Below, piece by piece: positions 1 to 5,727 of a stretch of 6,020 bases of DNA (position 1 is the first letter of the stretch; the number at the start of each line of letters is the position of its first letter). Source of the stretch: Deltaproteobacteria bacterium (GTDB lineage Bacteria > Desulfobacterota > DSM-4660 > Desulfatiglandales > Desulfatiglandaceae); contig JABGPV010000295.1 in the NCBI GenBank assembly GCA_018644785.1, positions 1 to 6,020 on the forward strand. The letters run 5' to 3'. The notes beneath the pieces were generated by a model. The model was not told the origin of the DNA. It saw nothing but the letters and a program-made list of their open reading frames with translations, and searched no databases. Both the position numbers and the translations under genes were made by a program.

Positions 1-1
1 C

Positions 2-742
2 AAACTGGTGACGGTCATCGCATTCGGCGGGGCGGGCCCCGTACATGCCTACGGGCTCACCCGGAAACTGGGCGCCAAACGATTGATTGTGCCCCCCAAT
101 GCGGGGGTGGGTTCCGCACTGGGGTTTTTTACGGCCCCCAGAGCCTTTGATCTGGTCAGGAGCCACAAAAGCGCGCTTCTGGAAACGGATTTTTCGGAAA
201 TCGAAGAGATTTTTTCCCGTATGGAAACTGAAGGTACCCGGACTCTGGAAGCGGGCGGGGAAAGTGAAGGGATTTGCTTTGAGCGGTCCGTGGATGTACG
301 GTTCGTGGGCCAGGGGTCGGAAACCAACGTGTCCGTTCCGGAAGGGGATTTTTCCCGCATTGATCCCCAGGAGATCCGCAAACGGTTTGATCAGGTCTAT
401 GAAAAGCTCTATGGACGGACCTATCCCGATTCCGCCGTGGAATTCATCAACTTCAAAGTCCGGGCCTCCCTGCCGGAACGCCTTTTGAAATTGCCTGAGC
501 TTAAAGAGAGTGAATACACCCTGAAAGATGCCGTCAAAGGTGAACGCCAGGCCTACTCCGGTATTGCGGGAACGTACGTCCCCCATACGGTGTATGACCG
601 GTATAAACTGAACAACGGCGCCCAATTTCGAGGACCCGCTATCATTGAAGAACGGGAATCCACCCTGATTGTGGGCGAGGATGCCTCTGTTTCCGTGGAC
701 AAATACGGGTTTTTGTGGATTGAATTGGATGGTCGGGAATAG
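2..742 (+). CDS. hyuA: Hydantoinase/oxoprolinase subunit A (HyuA-type), C-terminal part
   Basis: This is the C-terminal part of the ATP-dependent subunit of the hydantoinase/oxoprolinase/acetone carboxylase family. These cytosolic enzymes phosphorylate or otherwise activate a lactam, imide or ketone with ATP. The reading frame is open to the left edge (from position 2, upstream of the GTG at 8), so GTG 8 is not the real start. Family proteins are near 680 residues, so roughly 430-440 are missing. The visible part opens with the nucleotide-site motif AFGGAGPVHA, followed by the PPNAGVGSALGF segment. It then has the C-terminal domain typical of HyuA: RFDQVYEKLYGRTYPDSAVE followed by INFKVRA, and the late GPAIIEERESTLIVG stretch. 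The TAG stop is at 740-742. hyuB follows after 111 bp, more than the close or overlapping spacing usual for this pair. Family assignment is firm; the substrate (5-oxoproline, N-methylhydantoin, acetone-like) is unknown. Confidence 0.93.
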   Translation, partial: KLVTVIAFGGAGPVHAYGLTRKLGAKRLIVPPNAGVGSALGFFTAPRAFDLVRSHKSALLETDFSEIEEIFSRMETEGTRTLEAGGESEGICFERSVDVRFVGQGSETNVSVPEGDFSRIDPQEIRKRFDQVYEKLYGRTYPDSAVEFINFKVRASLPERLLKLPELKESEYTLKDAVKGERQAYSGIAGTYVPHTVYDRYKLNNGAQFRGPAIIEERESTLIVGEDASVSVDKYGFLWIELDGRE

Positions 743-823
743 GGTGCAGGGGGCAGTTGTCAGGGTGCAGTCTTAAATTCATAGCTAGTTTTTCTGCACC
801 CTGCCCCCTGACAACTGCACCCT
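741..823. repeat. Heptad-repeat hairpin element between hyuA and hyuB
   Basis: The left arm (743-770) is four perfect 7-mers of form NNNNCAG: GGTGCAG, GGGGCAG, TTGTCAG, GGTGCAG. The right arm (794-821) is four 7-mers of form CTGNNNN: CTGCACC, CTGCCCC, CTGACAA, CTGCACC. A 23-nt AT-rich spacer (771-793) separates them. Folding 741-770 on 794-823 pairs 24 of 30 positions by my count, broken by two 4-nt internal loops that each keep one G-C pair. The innermost 10 bp (761-770 with 794-803) are perfect. The left arm begins inside the hyuA stop codon, and the right arm ends 18 nt before the hyuB ribosome binding site. It looks like a dispersed extragenic repeat inserted into the operon. It could also act as an mRNA hairpin setting the A:B subunit ratio. 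No T-run follows, so it is not a standard intrinsic terminator. Confidence 0.85.
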
Positions 824-842
824 GGAAACTTTTACGCAAAGA

Positions 843-849
843 GGGAGGA
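843..849 (+). promoter_or_regulatory. Ribosome binding site of hyuB
   Basis: The purine-rich GGGAGGA lies 4 nt before the ATG at 854 and follows the heptad repeat element directly. It fixes the hyuB start and shows that hyuB has its own translation initiation site rather than relying on coupling to hyuA. Confidence 0.75.
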
Positions 850-853
850 AACC

Positions 854-2590
854 ATGGGGCATTTTGATCCCATCACCATCGAAATACTCTGGCGAAGGCT
901 GATCTCCATTGTGGATGAGGCGGACAGCGCGGTCGCACGTACAGCCTTTTCAAGCCTGTTAAGGGACGCACACGACTATACCTGCATGTTTACGGACCGG
1001 AAAGGGCGTGAGCTTGCTCAAGGCTCTTTTGCCACACCCGGGCAGTCCGGTGCCATGGCGCTTGGCATCAAGAAACTGGTCACCCGGATACCTGAAAACA
1101 GCTACCGTGAAGGGGATGTTTATATTACCAATGATCCGTGGGCCCTGGCCGGGCACCTCAATGACGTATGCGTGTTCAACCCTATTTTTCATAAAGATGA
1201 ACTGACCGCTTTTACGGCCTGCGTGTTCCACCATTCGGACATCGGCGGCCGTGTTGCTTCCGATAATCATGATGTTTATGAGGATGGTCTTTTTATCCCT
1301 CTGGTGAAACTCTATGACGCGGATCGGATTAATGAATCCGTGGTGGAGATGATCAAATGGAACGTGCGGACCCCGGACGAGGTGATCGGGGACATCCGAA
1401 GCCAGATCGCCGCCAACCATGTGTGTGCGGAAAAAATATCCCAGATGCTGGACGAGTACCGGTTGGAGGGTCTGGACCATCTGGCCGATGAAATCATCCA
1501 CCGCACGGAAAAAAGCATGCGGGAAGCTATTTTGAAAGTCCCCGACGGCGTCTATAGGTCGGAAGGGATTATTGAGCAGATGGAAGGGAAGGACGATATC
1601 GTCATCAAGGCCGGCGTGCATGTTAAGGAGAGCGATATCATGGTGGATCTTGCCGGGTCTTCCCCTCAGGTGGACTGGGGCGGCAATGTGGTCTACAATT
1701 TTACCTACGCCTATGTGTTCATGGCCATGAAAAGCATGTTCGACCCGGACATCCCCAACAACGACGGCTGTACCGCGCCCATCAGTATGGAGGCGCCCCT
1801 CGGGAGCGTTGTCAACTGCAAATTCCCGGCGGCTGTGGCGGCCCGCATGCAGATCGGCCATTTCATCACCGAGATCATCTACCGGGCCATGGCCGACGTG
1901 CTGCCGGACCGGGTGATTGCCGGCAGCGGTGGAACGCCCGCCAATATGAATGTGCTCTACGGTAAACACGGGGATGGACGTCCCTGGCATTCGGTGCGGA
2001 TCAGGGGCGGGGGTATGGGGGCCAGCGACCGGGCTGATGGCAACTACGTCTATATCTTTCCCGCCAACGGAGCCAACACCCCGGTGGAGATTTTTGAGAG
2101 CGACACCCCCCTCATTGTGGAAAAACGGGAACTGATGACGGACTCCGGTGGCATCGGCCGCATGAAGGGTGGTCTGGGAAGGCGTATGATTTTGAGAATC
2201 CCGGACGATGCCTACGCGCCCCTTCCGCCGGTGAATCTGGGGATTCAGTCCGGACGGCACCAGTATGCCCCCGAAGGTCTGTTTGGCGGCGGTGAAGGTG
2301 CCAAGGCCACATTTCTTGTGAACGGCAAACCCGGAAACCCTTACGGCCTCAGCCAGTTGAAACCGGGCGATGTGGTGACCATGGACGCGGCGGGGGGCGG
2401 CGGGTATGGTGAGCCGCTGGAACGTGAAGTGGCGAGGGTGGAGACGGATGTGCGGGAGGGGTATGTGAGCCTTCAGGCGGCTAAAGAAAGTTACGGGGTG
2501 ATCATCGATCCCGCAACGGGCCTTGCCGATGGGGCGGCAACCGAAAAGAGACGGGAGGCCATGAGGGGGGATCGGAAGACGTCCATTTAG
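854..2590 (+). CDS. hyuB: Hydantoinase/oxoprolinase subunit B (HyuB-type)
   Basis: A complete 578-residue HyuB-family protein, a normal length for the family, and the partner of the HyuA subunit upstream. The start is set by GGGAGGA 4 nt before the ATG. Visible landmarks in order: the N-terminal DPITIEILWRRL with AFSSLLRDAHDYTC (residues 5-44), GDVYITNDPWALAGHLNDV (87-105), FHHSDIGG (125-132), the glycine-rich RIRGGGMGASDRADGNYVYI (382-401), the MTDSGGIGRMKGGLGRR loop (428-444), and the C-terminal GGGGYGEPLEREVARVETDV (514-533). H101, D104 and H126 have the H-x2-D-x21-H spacing that I recall for the Mn ligands of the acetone carboxylase alpha subunit, which suggests a conserved metal site. 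HyuB proteins work with HyuA on activated lactams, imides or ketones. Nothing here separates 5-oxoprolinase, N-methylhydantoinase or carboxylase activity. No signal peptide is visible, so it should be cytosolic. Confidence 0.95.
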   Translation: MGHFDPITIEILWRRLISIVDEADSAVARTAFSSLLRDAHDYTCMFTDRKGRELAQGSFATPGQSGAMALGIKKLVTRIPENSYREGDVYITNDPWALAGHLNDVCVFNPIFHKDELTAFTACVFHHSDIGGRVASDNHDVYEDGLFIPLVKLYDADRINESVVEMIKWNVRTPDEVIGDIRSQIAANHVCAEKISQMLDEYRLEGLDHLADEIIHRTEKSMREAILKVPDGVYRSEGIIEQMEGKDDIVIKAGVHVKESDIMVDLAGSSPQVDWGGNVVYNFTYAYVFMAMKSMFDPDIPNNDGCTAPISMEAPLGSVVNCKFPAAVAARMQIGHFITEIIYRAMADVLPDRVIAGSGGTPANMNVLYGKHGDGRPWHSVRIRGGGMGASDRADGNYVYIFPANGANTPVEIFESDTPLIVEKRELMTDSGGIGRMKGGLGRRMILRIPDDAYAPLPPVNLGIQSGRHQYAPEGLFGGGEGAKATFLVNGKPGNPYGLSQLKPGDVVTMDAAGGGGYGEPLEREVARVETDVREGYVSLQAAKESYGVIIDPATGLADGAATEKRREAMRGDRKTSI

Positions 2591-2713
2591 GCTTATCGTG
2601 TGTAGCATATTTCCATAGATACATCCGATTCTCAGCTGCCTTCCTGTGAGGATCATCTTTACTGTGATTCTGAATGCCCAATCGAGGCATACGTCTCAAT
2701 AAAAAGTTCGTTG

Positions 2714-2729
2714 TGGCACGATATATGCT
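2714..2729 (+). promoter_or_regulatory. Sigma-54-type promoter (-24/-12), apparently orphaned
   Basis: TGGCACG-ATAT-ATGCT fits the sigma-54 consensus TGGCAC-N5-TTGC with correct spacing between the GG (2715-2716) and the GC (2727-2728). The only difference in the core is A for T at the first base of TTGC. The predicted transcript would start near 2740 and run rightward. No intact + strand gene begins nearby; the next is the NtrC-type regulator at 3204, which would need a leader of about 460 nt running antisense to a pseudogene. An AAAAAG (2701-2706) and CTTTTT (2728-2733) pair flanks it. The motif match is good; function is uncertain. Confidence 0.5.
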
Positions 2730-2807
2730 TTTTAGAATGGTAAAACCAGAAAAGGATTAAACCCGGATCAGTTGACCCTTGGCAGGCAAATAAGGATGGA
2801 CCCATTA

Positions 2808-3026
2808 AGATTCTCGAATACCCGCCTCCTCGGACTGGATATTGTCTTTCGGAAAATGACTGCTGAGTATTTTCTAGATGATCTTTTCAGCGGCAACATC
2901 CGACTCGGTCACCAGATCAATTTCCCCCTTCTTACCGATGTTGCGAACATCTCCAAACTTCTGCTTCAACAGCTCACCGGCAGATCTTGCAGCCCTGCTC
3001 CCTATTTTTTGCTCAATTTCATACAT
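2808..3026 (-). pseudogene. Inositol monophosphatase (SuhB)-family gene, 5' remnant with in-frame amber
   Basis: Reading leftward from ATG at 3026-3024 gives a 50-codon frame containing AARSAGELLKQKFG and KKGEIDLVTESDVAAEKII, which closely resembles the N-terminus of inositol monophosphatase/SuhB proteins. A TAG (2876-2874) then interrupts it. The same frame continues with family-like sequence, KILSSHFPKDNIQSEEAG. Its EE pair aligns with the metal-binding glutamate of the family. It ends at TAA (2807-2805), just before the WVIDPLDGT metal motif would be expected; only WV is recognisable. About 70 of some 260 residues survive and the catalytic DPxDGT loop is absent, so it cannot be an active phosphatase. 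The 5' end looks intact: GGAAG (3038-3034) lies 7 nt before the ATG, and an in-frame stop lies just upstream of that. The decay looks recent: one nonsense codon plus loss of the 3' part. Family call by eye from motif order. Confidence 0.75.
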
Positions 3027-3123
3027 GATCCATCTTCCCAATCAAATTCAATCTGAAACTATCCATATTGGTCTGTTTTGATAACTTTGGTTGGGCGATA
3101 TGTCAAGGGTACCGAGGTGGGCG

Positions 3124-3141
3124 TTTCAATTTTTGTTGAAA
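3124..3141. repeat. Inverted repeat upstream of the NtrC-type regulator
   Basis: TTTCAA (3124-3129) and TTGAAA (3136-3141) are perfect 6-bp arms around a 6-nt spacer, about 62 nt before the regulator start. This could be an operator or a small leader hairpin. A match this short in AT-rich DNA may be chance. Confidence 0.35.
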
Positions 3142-3203
3142 AAGACACCCGAATTCTTTAACGTGACAGATCGTGTTTCTCAGGGAGACGGAAGAACAAA
3201 GCA

Positions 3204-4613
3204 ATGGAAACCAACAATATTCTCATTATCGACGATGAACGGGTCATCTGCAACGGGTGTCAAATGGCACTCATGGATGCAAACTATTCAGTTGACATCT
3301 GCATGAACGGCCGGGCCGGCCTCGATGCCATCCTGAAAGGTGCTTACGATGTGGTCCTTTTGGACATGAAGCTGCCGGATCTGGGCGGCATGGAAATCCT
3401 GAAGAGTGTTGCAAAGGAAAAACCGGGCGAGCACATTATTGTCATGACAGGGCATTTTTCCGTGCAAAACGCCGTTGAAGCTATGAAATCCGGCGCATTC
3501 GATTATCTGACAAAACCTTTCTCCGACGATGAACTTTCCATTGCAGTCAAGAAGGCCCTGGAGAGCAAACGCTTAAAAGAAGAAAACCTCTCTTTACGGC
3601 AACAGCTTTCCGAGCGCTTCAATTTCAGGAACATCATCGGAGAAAACAGTAAAATCCTCAAAATATTTGAAGGGATTGAAAAAGTGGCCCCCACCGACAG
3701 CACAGTCCTCCTGTGTGGTGAGAGCGGAACGGGAAAGGAACTCTTTGCCAGAGCCATCCATGCCCGCAGCAAAAGAGCCGCCGCCCGTTTTTTGGCCGTG
3801 GACTGCGGTACGTTCTCTCCATCCCTGTTGGAAAGTGAGCTATTCGGGCATATCAAGGGCGCATTTACCGGTGCTGTCAAGGATAAGGCGGGCATTTTTG
3901 AGATGGCCAATCACGGGTCTTTATTTCTCGATGAGGTGGCTAACCTGGACATGACAACTCAGGCCAAACTCTTGAGAGCCCTGGAAACCCATGAATATAA
4001 GCCGGTGGGGGGCAACCGGTTGAAAAAGACGGATGTCCGGATTATCGGCGCCACCAATCGGGATCTTAAAACAATGGTTGACGACGGCAAATTCCGGGAA
4101 GATTTTTTCTATCGCTTAAACGTCTTCCCAGTCTTTATTCCTCCGCTTCGGGAGAGAAAAGATGATATCCCGAGGCTGTTATACCACTTTCTGAGAATGT
4201 ACTGTCTCCAGGTTGAAAAATCCATCGACGGGTTTTCAGACGATACCCTCGAATTCTTGATAAACCATGACTGGCCAGGCAATGTTCGCCAGCTCAAGAA
4301 TGTGGTCGAACGTCTGGTCATCATGGCCGATGGCAAGATTCTGAGCTATGGGAACCTCACGGATCATCTGGAGGCTGATCGGAATCAGACCCGCAGTACA
4401 ATTCCTGAAACATTGGATGAACTCAAATCCGTCAAACAAGACATGTTGGAAAAGCAGTATGGTCAAATTGAACGTACCTTTCTTCAAAAAGCCCTTTCGG
4501 GTGCTCAAGGGAACATCACCCAGGCATCTAAACGCGTGGGAATGCAGAGATCCAATTTTTCAGCCCTCATGAAAAAACATCACCTGTCGGCAAACACAAC
4601 TGAACGAAATTAG
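3204..4613 (+). CDS. NtrC-family sigma-54-dependent response regulator
   Basis: A 469-residue transcription activator with the full NtrC layout. The receiver domain (residues 1-120) has the acidic pair D10/D11, phosphoacceptor D54 in LLDMKLPD, T82 and K104. A linker helix (about 115-137) leads to the AAA+ domain. That domain has Walker A GESGTGKE (172-179), the sigma-54 contact loop GAFTGA (219-224), Walker B LFLDEV (240-245), sensor I GATNRD (282-287), the arginine-finger region FREDFFYRLNVFP (297-309) and sensor II WPGNVRQL (357-364). A Fis-type helix-turn-helix closes it (about 430-461, GNITQASKRVGMQRSNFSAL). All motifs needed for phosphorylation, ATP hydrolysis and sigma-54 remodelling are present, so it should be functional. 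The start is supported by GGAAGA at 3190-3195, 8 nt upstream. The cognate kinase is not in the window. A likely target is the sigma-54 promoter 238 bp past its stop codon; that link is inference. Confidence 0.95.
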   Translation: METNNILIIDDERVICNGCQMALMDANYSVDICMNGRAGLDAILKGAYDVVLLDMKLPDLGGMEILKSVAKEKPGEHIIVMTGHFSVQNAVEAMKSGAFDYLTKPFSDDELSIAVKKALESKRLKEENLSLRQQLSERFNFRNIIGENSKILKIFEGIEKVAPTDSTVLLCGESGTGKELFARAIHARSKRAAARFLAVDCGTFSPSLLESELFGHIKGAFTGAVKDKAGIFEMANHGSLFLDEVANLDMTTQAKLLRALETHEYKPVGGNRLKKTDVRIIGATNRDLKTMVDDGKFREDFFYRLNVFPVFIPPLRERKDDIPRLLYHFLRMYCLQVEKSIDGFSDDTLEFLINHDWPGNVRQLKNVVERLVIMADGKILSYGNLTDHLEADRNQTRSTIPETLDELKSVKQDMLEKQYGQIERTFLQKALSGAQGNITQASKRVGMQRSNFSALMKKHHLSANTTERN

Positions 4614-4635
4614 AGAGAACCGGTCAGAACAGGCT

Positions 4636-4827
4636 CCGTATAACATCCCATACGACCGTATAATTATTCATACACTCATAAGTGCCTGAAGTAGAACGAC
4701 TAAGTAATTTAAGGGGTGCACTGTACATATAAATATTCATACGTCCTAACCTTTTCCCGCCCAAATCCGCCTTTTCCTTCATCTGACACAAGTGTTTGAT
4801 ATTCAACTGTAATCTAGCAGTTATACG
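4636..4827. promoter_or_regulatory. Candidate enhancer/activator site cluster (CGTAT/ATACG half-sites)
   Basis: CGTAT or its complement ATACG occurs five times: 4637-4641, 4650-4654, 4657-4661, 4739-4743 and 4823-4827. Two form the palindrome ATACG-AC-CGTAT (4650-4661), and CCGTATAA is directly repeated 20 bp apart (4636-4643 and 4656-4663). The cluster lies about 25-215 bp upstream of the sigma-54 -24 element; the densest part, about 190-215 bp upstream, is within the usual range of NtrC-type enhancer sites. Assignment as a binding site is inference from position and repetition. Confidence 0.4.
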
Positions 4828-4850
4828 TTTCATTGTGCAGCTTCATGGTT

Positions 4851-4867
4851 TTGGCATAACTATTGCT
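4851..4867 (+). promoter_or_regulatory. Sigma-54 promoter of the REC-LigA-like gene
   Basis: TTGGCAT-AACTA-TTGCT matches the sigma-54 consensus YTGGCAY-N5-TTGCW essentially perfectly, with GG at 4853-4854 and GC at 4865-4866 at the required spacing. Transcription should start near 4877-4879, leaving a leader of about 66 nt before the ATG at 4945. It also means the upstream in-frame ATG at 4876 would sit at the very 5' end of the transcript, which argues against that start. An NtrC-type activator is encoded immediately upstream. Confidence 0.8.
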
Positions 4868-4930
4868 CATTCAAAATGTCAAACATCGGTGGCATCAGTT
4901 TCAAAAATCAAAACTTTCTAAGACACCCAC

Positions 4931-4938
4931 TAGGAGGG
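4931..4938 (+). promoter_or_regulatory. Ribosome binding site deciding the REC-LigA-like start
   Basis: TAGGAGGG, near the ideal anti-SD complement, ends 6 nt before ATG 4945. The alternative in-frame ATG at 4876 has no such site. This sets the protein at 229 rather than 252 residues. Confidence 0.85.
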
Positions 4939-4944
4939 ATCGCA

Positions 4945-5634
4945 ATGGAAAAATTACAGGAAATCAGACCGACTCAGAAAAAAATATCGCCCCACATCCT
5001 AGTGATGGAAGATGACGCCAACGTGGCTAGGGGCCTTGAGATGGTATTGACCGAAGAGGGGTATGCTGTCAATCTGGCAGGTACAGGCGCTCTTGCTTTG
5101 GAGGCTTTCAAGCAGAAACGCTATGATCTGCTGGTTGCGGATCTCAGGCTGCCGGATATCGACGGCATGGAGGTGATTAAAAAGGTCAAGGCGGAAAAAC
5201 CTGAAACGGAAGTCATCGTGATTACCGGATATGGCACCGCTTCCATTGCGGTGGAGGCTATGAAGCTAGGGGCCCATGACTTCCTGCCTAAACCCTTCAC
5301 AGAAGAGCAGATCAAAGCGAGTATCAGTGATGCACTGAAGGTTTATGTGGCGGAAACGGCTGAAGCCTTCACCCGGGAAACCGGCGTAGCGGAAGAAAAG
5401 CTTATCCAGAAGCGGGAGGTCATCCAGGCATTGAACCGGACAGCCGAGGATGGAGATTTCTGGCGCGATTTGATGAAAAACGGATCCGCGGCATTGGAGA
5501 ACTACGATCTTTCAAGCGAAGCAAAAGCAGCGATTGCATTGGGCGATTTGAACTGGATTAATGAGAATGTCGGGGAACTTACCCAAAAACAGTTGATGTT
5601 CATTTACAAACGCCTGGAGCGGGAGGCATGGTAA
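4945..5634 (+). CDS. Response regulator with LigA-like C-terminal domain
   Basis: A 229-residue protein. Residues about 16-133 are a receiver domain: acidic residues E22/D23/D24, phosphoacceptor D66 in VADLRLPD, T94 in VITGYG, and K116 in LPKPF. A charged helical linker (about 134-170) follows. The C-terminal part (about 172-229) is not a DNA-binding domain. Its pattern FWRDLMKNGSAALENYDLS followed by EAKAAIALGDLNWI and a closing KRLEREAW resembles the small helical LigA (alpha subunit of protocatechuate 4,5-dioxygenase) fold, in which a YxLS/T-E motif precedes a helix with a conserved D. In that family the domain is a non-catalytic helper; here it more likely binds a partner protein or ligand. 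The receiver assignment is firm, the LigA likeness is by eye. It has its own sigma-54 promoter and lies 93 bp before a GAF-domain gene, probably in one operon. Confidence 0.85.
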   Translation: MEKLQEIRPTQKKISPHILVMEDDANVARGLEMVLTEEGYAVNLAGTGALALEAFKQKRYDLLVADLRLPDIDGMEVIKKVKAEKPETEVIVITGYGTASIAVEAMKLGAHDFLPKPFTEEQIKASISDALKVYVAETAEAFTRETGVAEEKLIQKREVIQALNRTAEDGDFWRDLMKNGSAALENYDLSSEAKAAIALGDLNWINENVGELTQKQLMFIYKRLEREAW

Positions 5635-5689
5635 TCCGAGTAGCGGCATATTTCGCGGATTAATCGTCAAGTGGAAACGTAAGTTTTCC
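5632..5689 (+). other. Two small stem-loops in the spacer before the GAF gene
   Basis: TAATCCG (5632-5638, starting at the stop codon) and CGGATTA (5656-5662) form a 7-bp stem with a 17-nt loop. Just after it, GGAAAC (5673-5678) pairs with GTTTTCC (5683-5689) with one bulged T, closing on a GTAA loop of the stable GNRA type. No T-run follows, so these are not typical terminators. They could stabilise or tune the mRNA between the two cistrons. Confidence 0.4.
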
Positions 5690-5715
5690 GGAACGGATGC
5701 GCTGGTGATTAAAAA

Positions 5716-5721
5716 AGGTGA
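5716..5721 (+). promoter_or_regulatory. Ribosome binding site of the GAF-domain gene
   Basis: AGGTGA ends 6 nt before ATG 5728, a good Shine-Dalgarno match that fixes the start of the partial gene at the right edge. Confidence 0.65.
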
Positions 5722-5727
5722 TATTCC

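Larger units (their letters stand above)
2591..3203. other. 613-bp region without an intact gene
   Basis: This stretch between hyuB and the NtrC-type regulator holds the sigma-54-type motif, the inositol monophosphatase remnant and a small inverted repeat, each listed separately. Positions 2591-2713 show no coding signal I recognise on either strand and no clear intrinsic terminator for hyuB; the best is a weak ATGCC/GGCAT pair at 2674-2690 without a T-run. Short + strand frames at 2772-3056 and 2878-3081 lie antisense to the remnant and look like its shadows. No convincing -35/-10 pair for the regulator is visible in 3030-3200. Confidence 0.6.
4614..4944. other. 331-bp AT-rich regulatory spacer
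   Basis: This gap follows the NtrC-type regulator and precedes the second response regulator. It is visibly more AT-rich than its neighbours. It carries the candidate activator-site cluster and the sigma-54 promoter listed separately, plus a 9-bp direct repeat TATTCATAC at 4665-4673 and 4734-4742. No intrinsic terminator with a T-run is visible after the regulator. A 69-codon frame on the - strand (4833-4624) has no recognisable motif and no clear ribosome binding site, so I do not call it a gene. Confidence 0.6.

Noticed and set aside
741..823. The hyuA-hyuB hairpin as an intrinsic terminator
   Set aside because: No T-run follows the stem, and the next gene is the obligate partner subunit read in the same direction.
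959..2656. A 565-codon open frame on the - strand opposite hyuB
   Set aside because: It lies wholly antisense to a confidently identified HyuB gene, is rich in His/Pro/Gly as antisense frames of GC-rich genes are, and shows no recognisable domain. It is a codon-usage shadow.
2874..2876. The in-frame TAG as a pyrrolysine or other recoded codon in a functional gene
   Set aside because: The frame hits a second stop (TAA 2807-2805) about 22 codons later, before the catalytic motif, so readthrough would still not give a working enzyme.
2772..3081. Two + strand frames (94 and 67 codons) downstream of the orphan sigma-54 motif
   Set aside because: They run antisense to the inositol monophosphatase remnant, whose reading frame gives clear family motifs. 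The + strand translations resemble nothing I know.
3121..3142. GTTTCAAT-like sequence suggesting a CRISPR repeat
   Set aside because: It occurs once with no second copy or regular spacing; it is only a short inverted repeat.
4624..4833. A 69-codon frame on the - strand in the regulatory spacer
   Set aside because: No clear ribosome binding site, no recognisable motif, and it overlaps the AT-rich region with the half-site cluster, which explains the sequence better.
4876..4944. ATG 4876 as the start of the second response regulator
   Set aside because: It coincides with the predicted sigma-54 transcription start, lacks a ribosome binding site, and adds 23 residues with no domain features. 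ATG 4945 has TAGGAGGG at ideal spacing.
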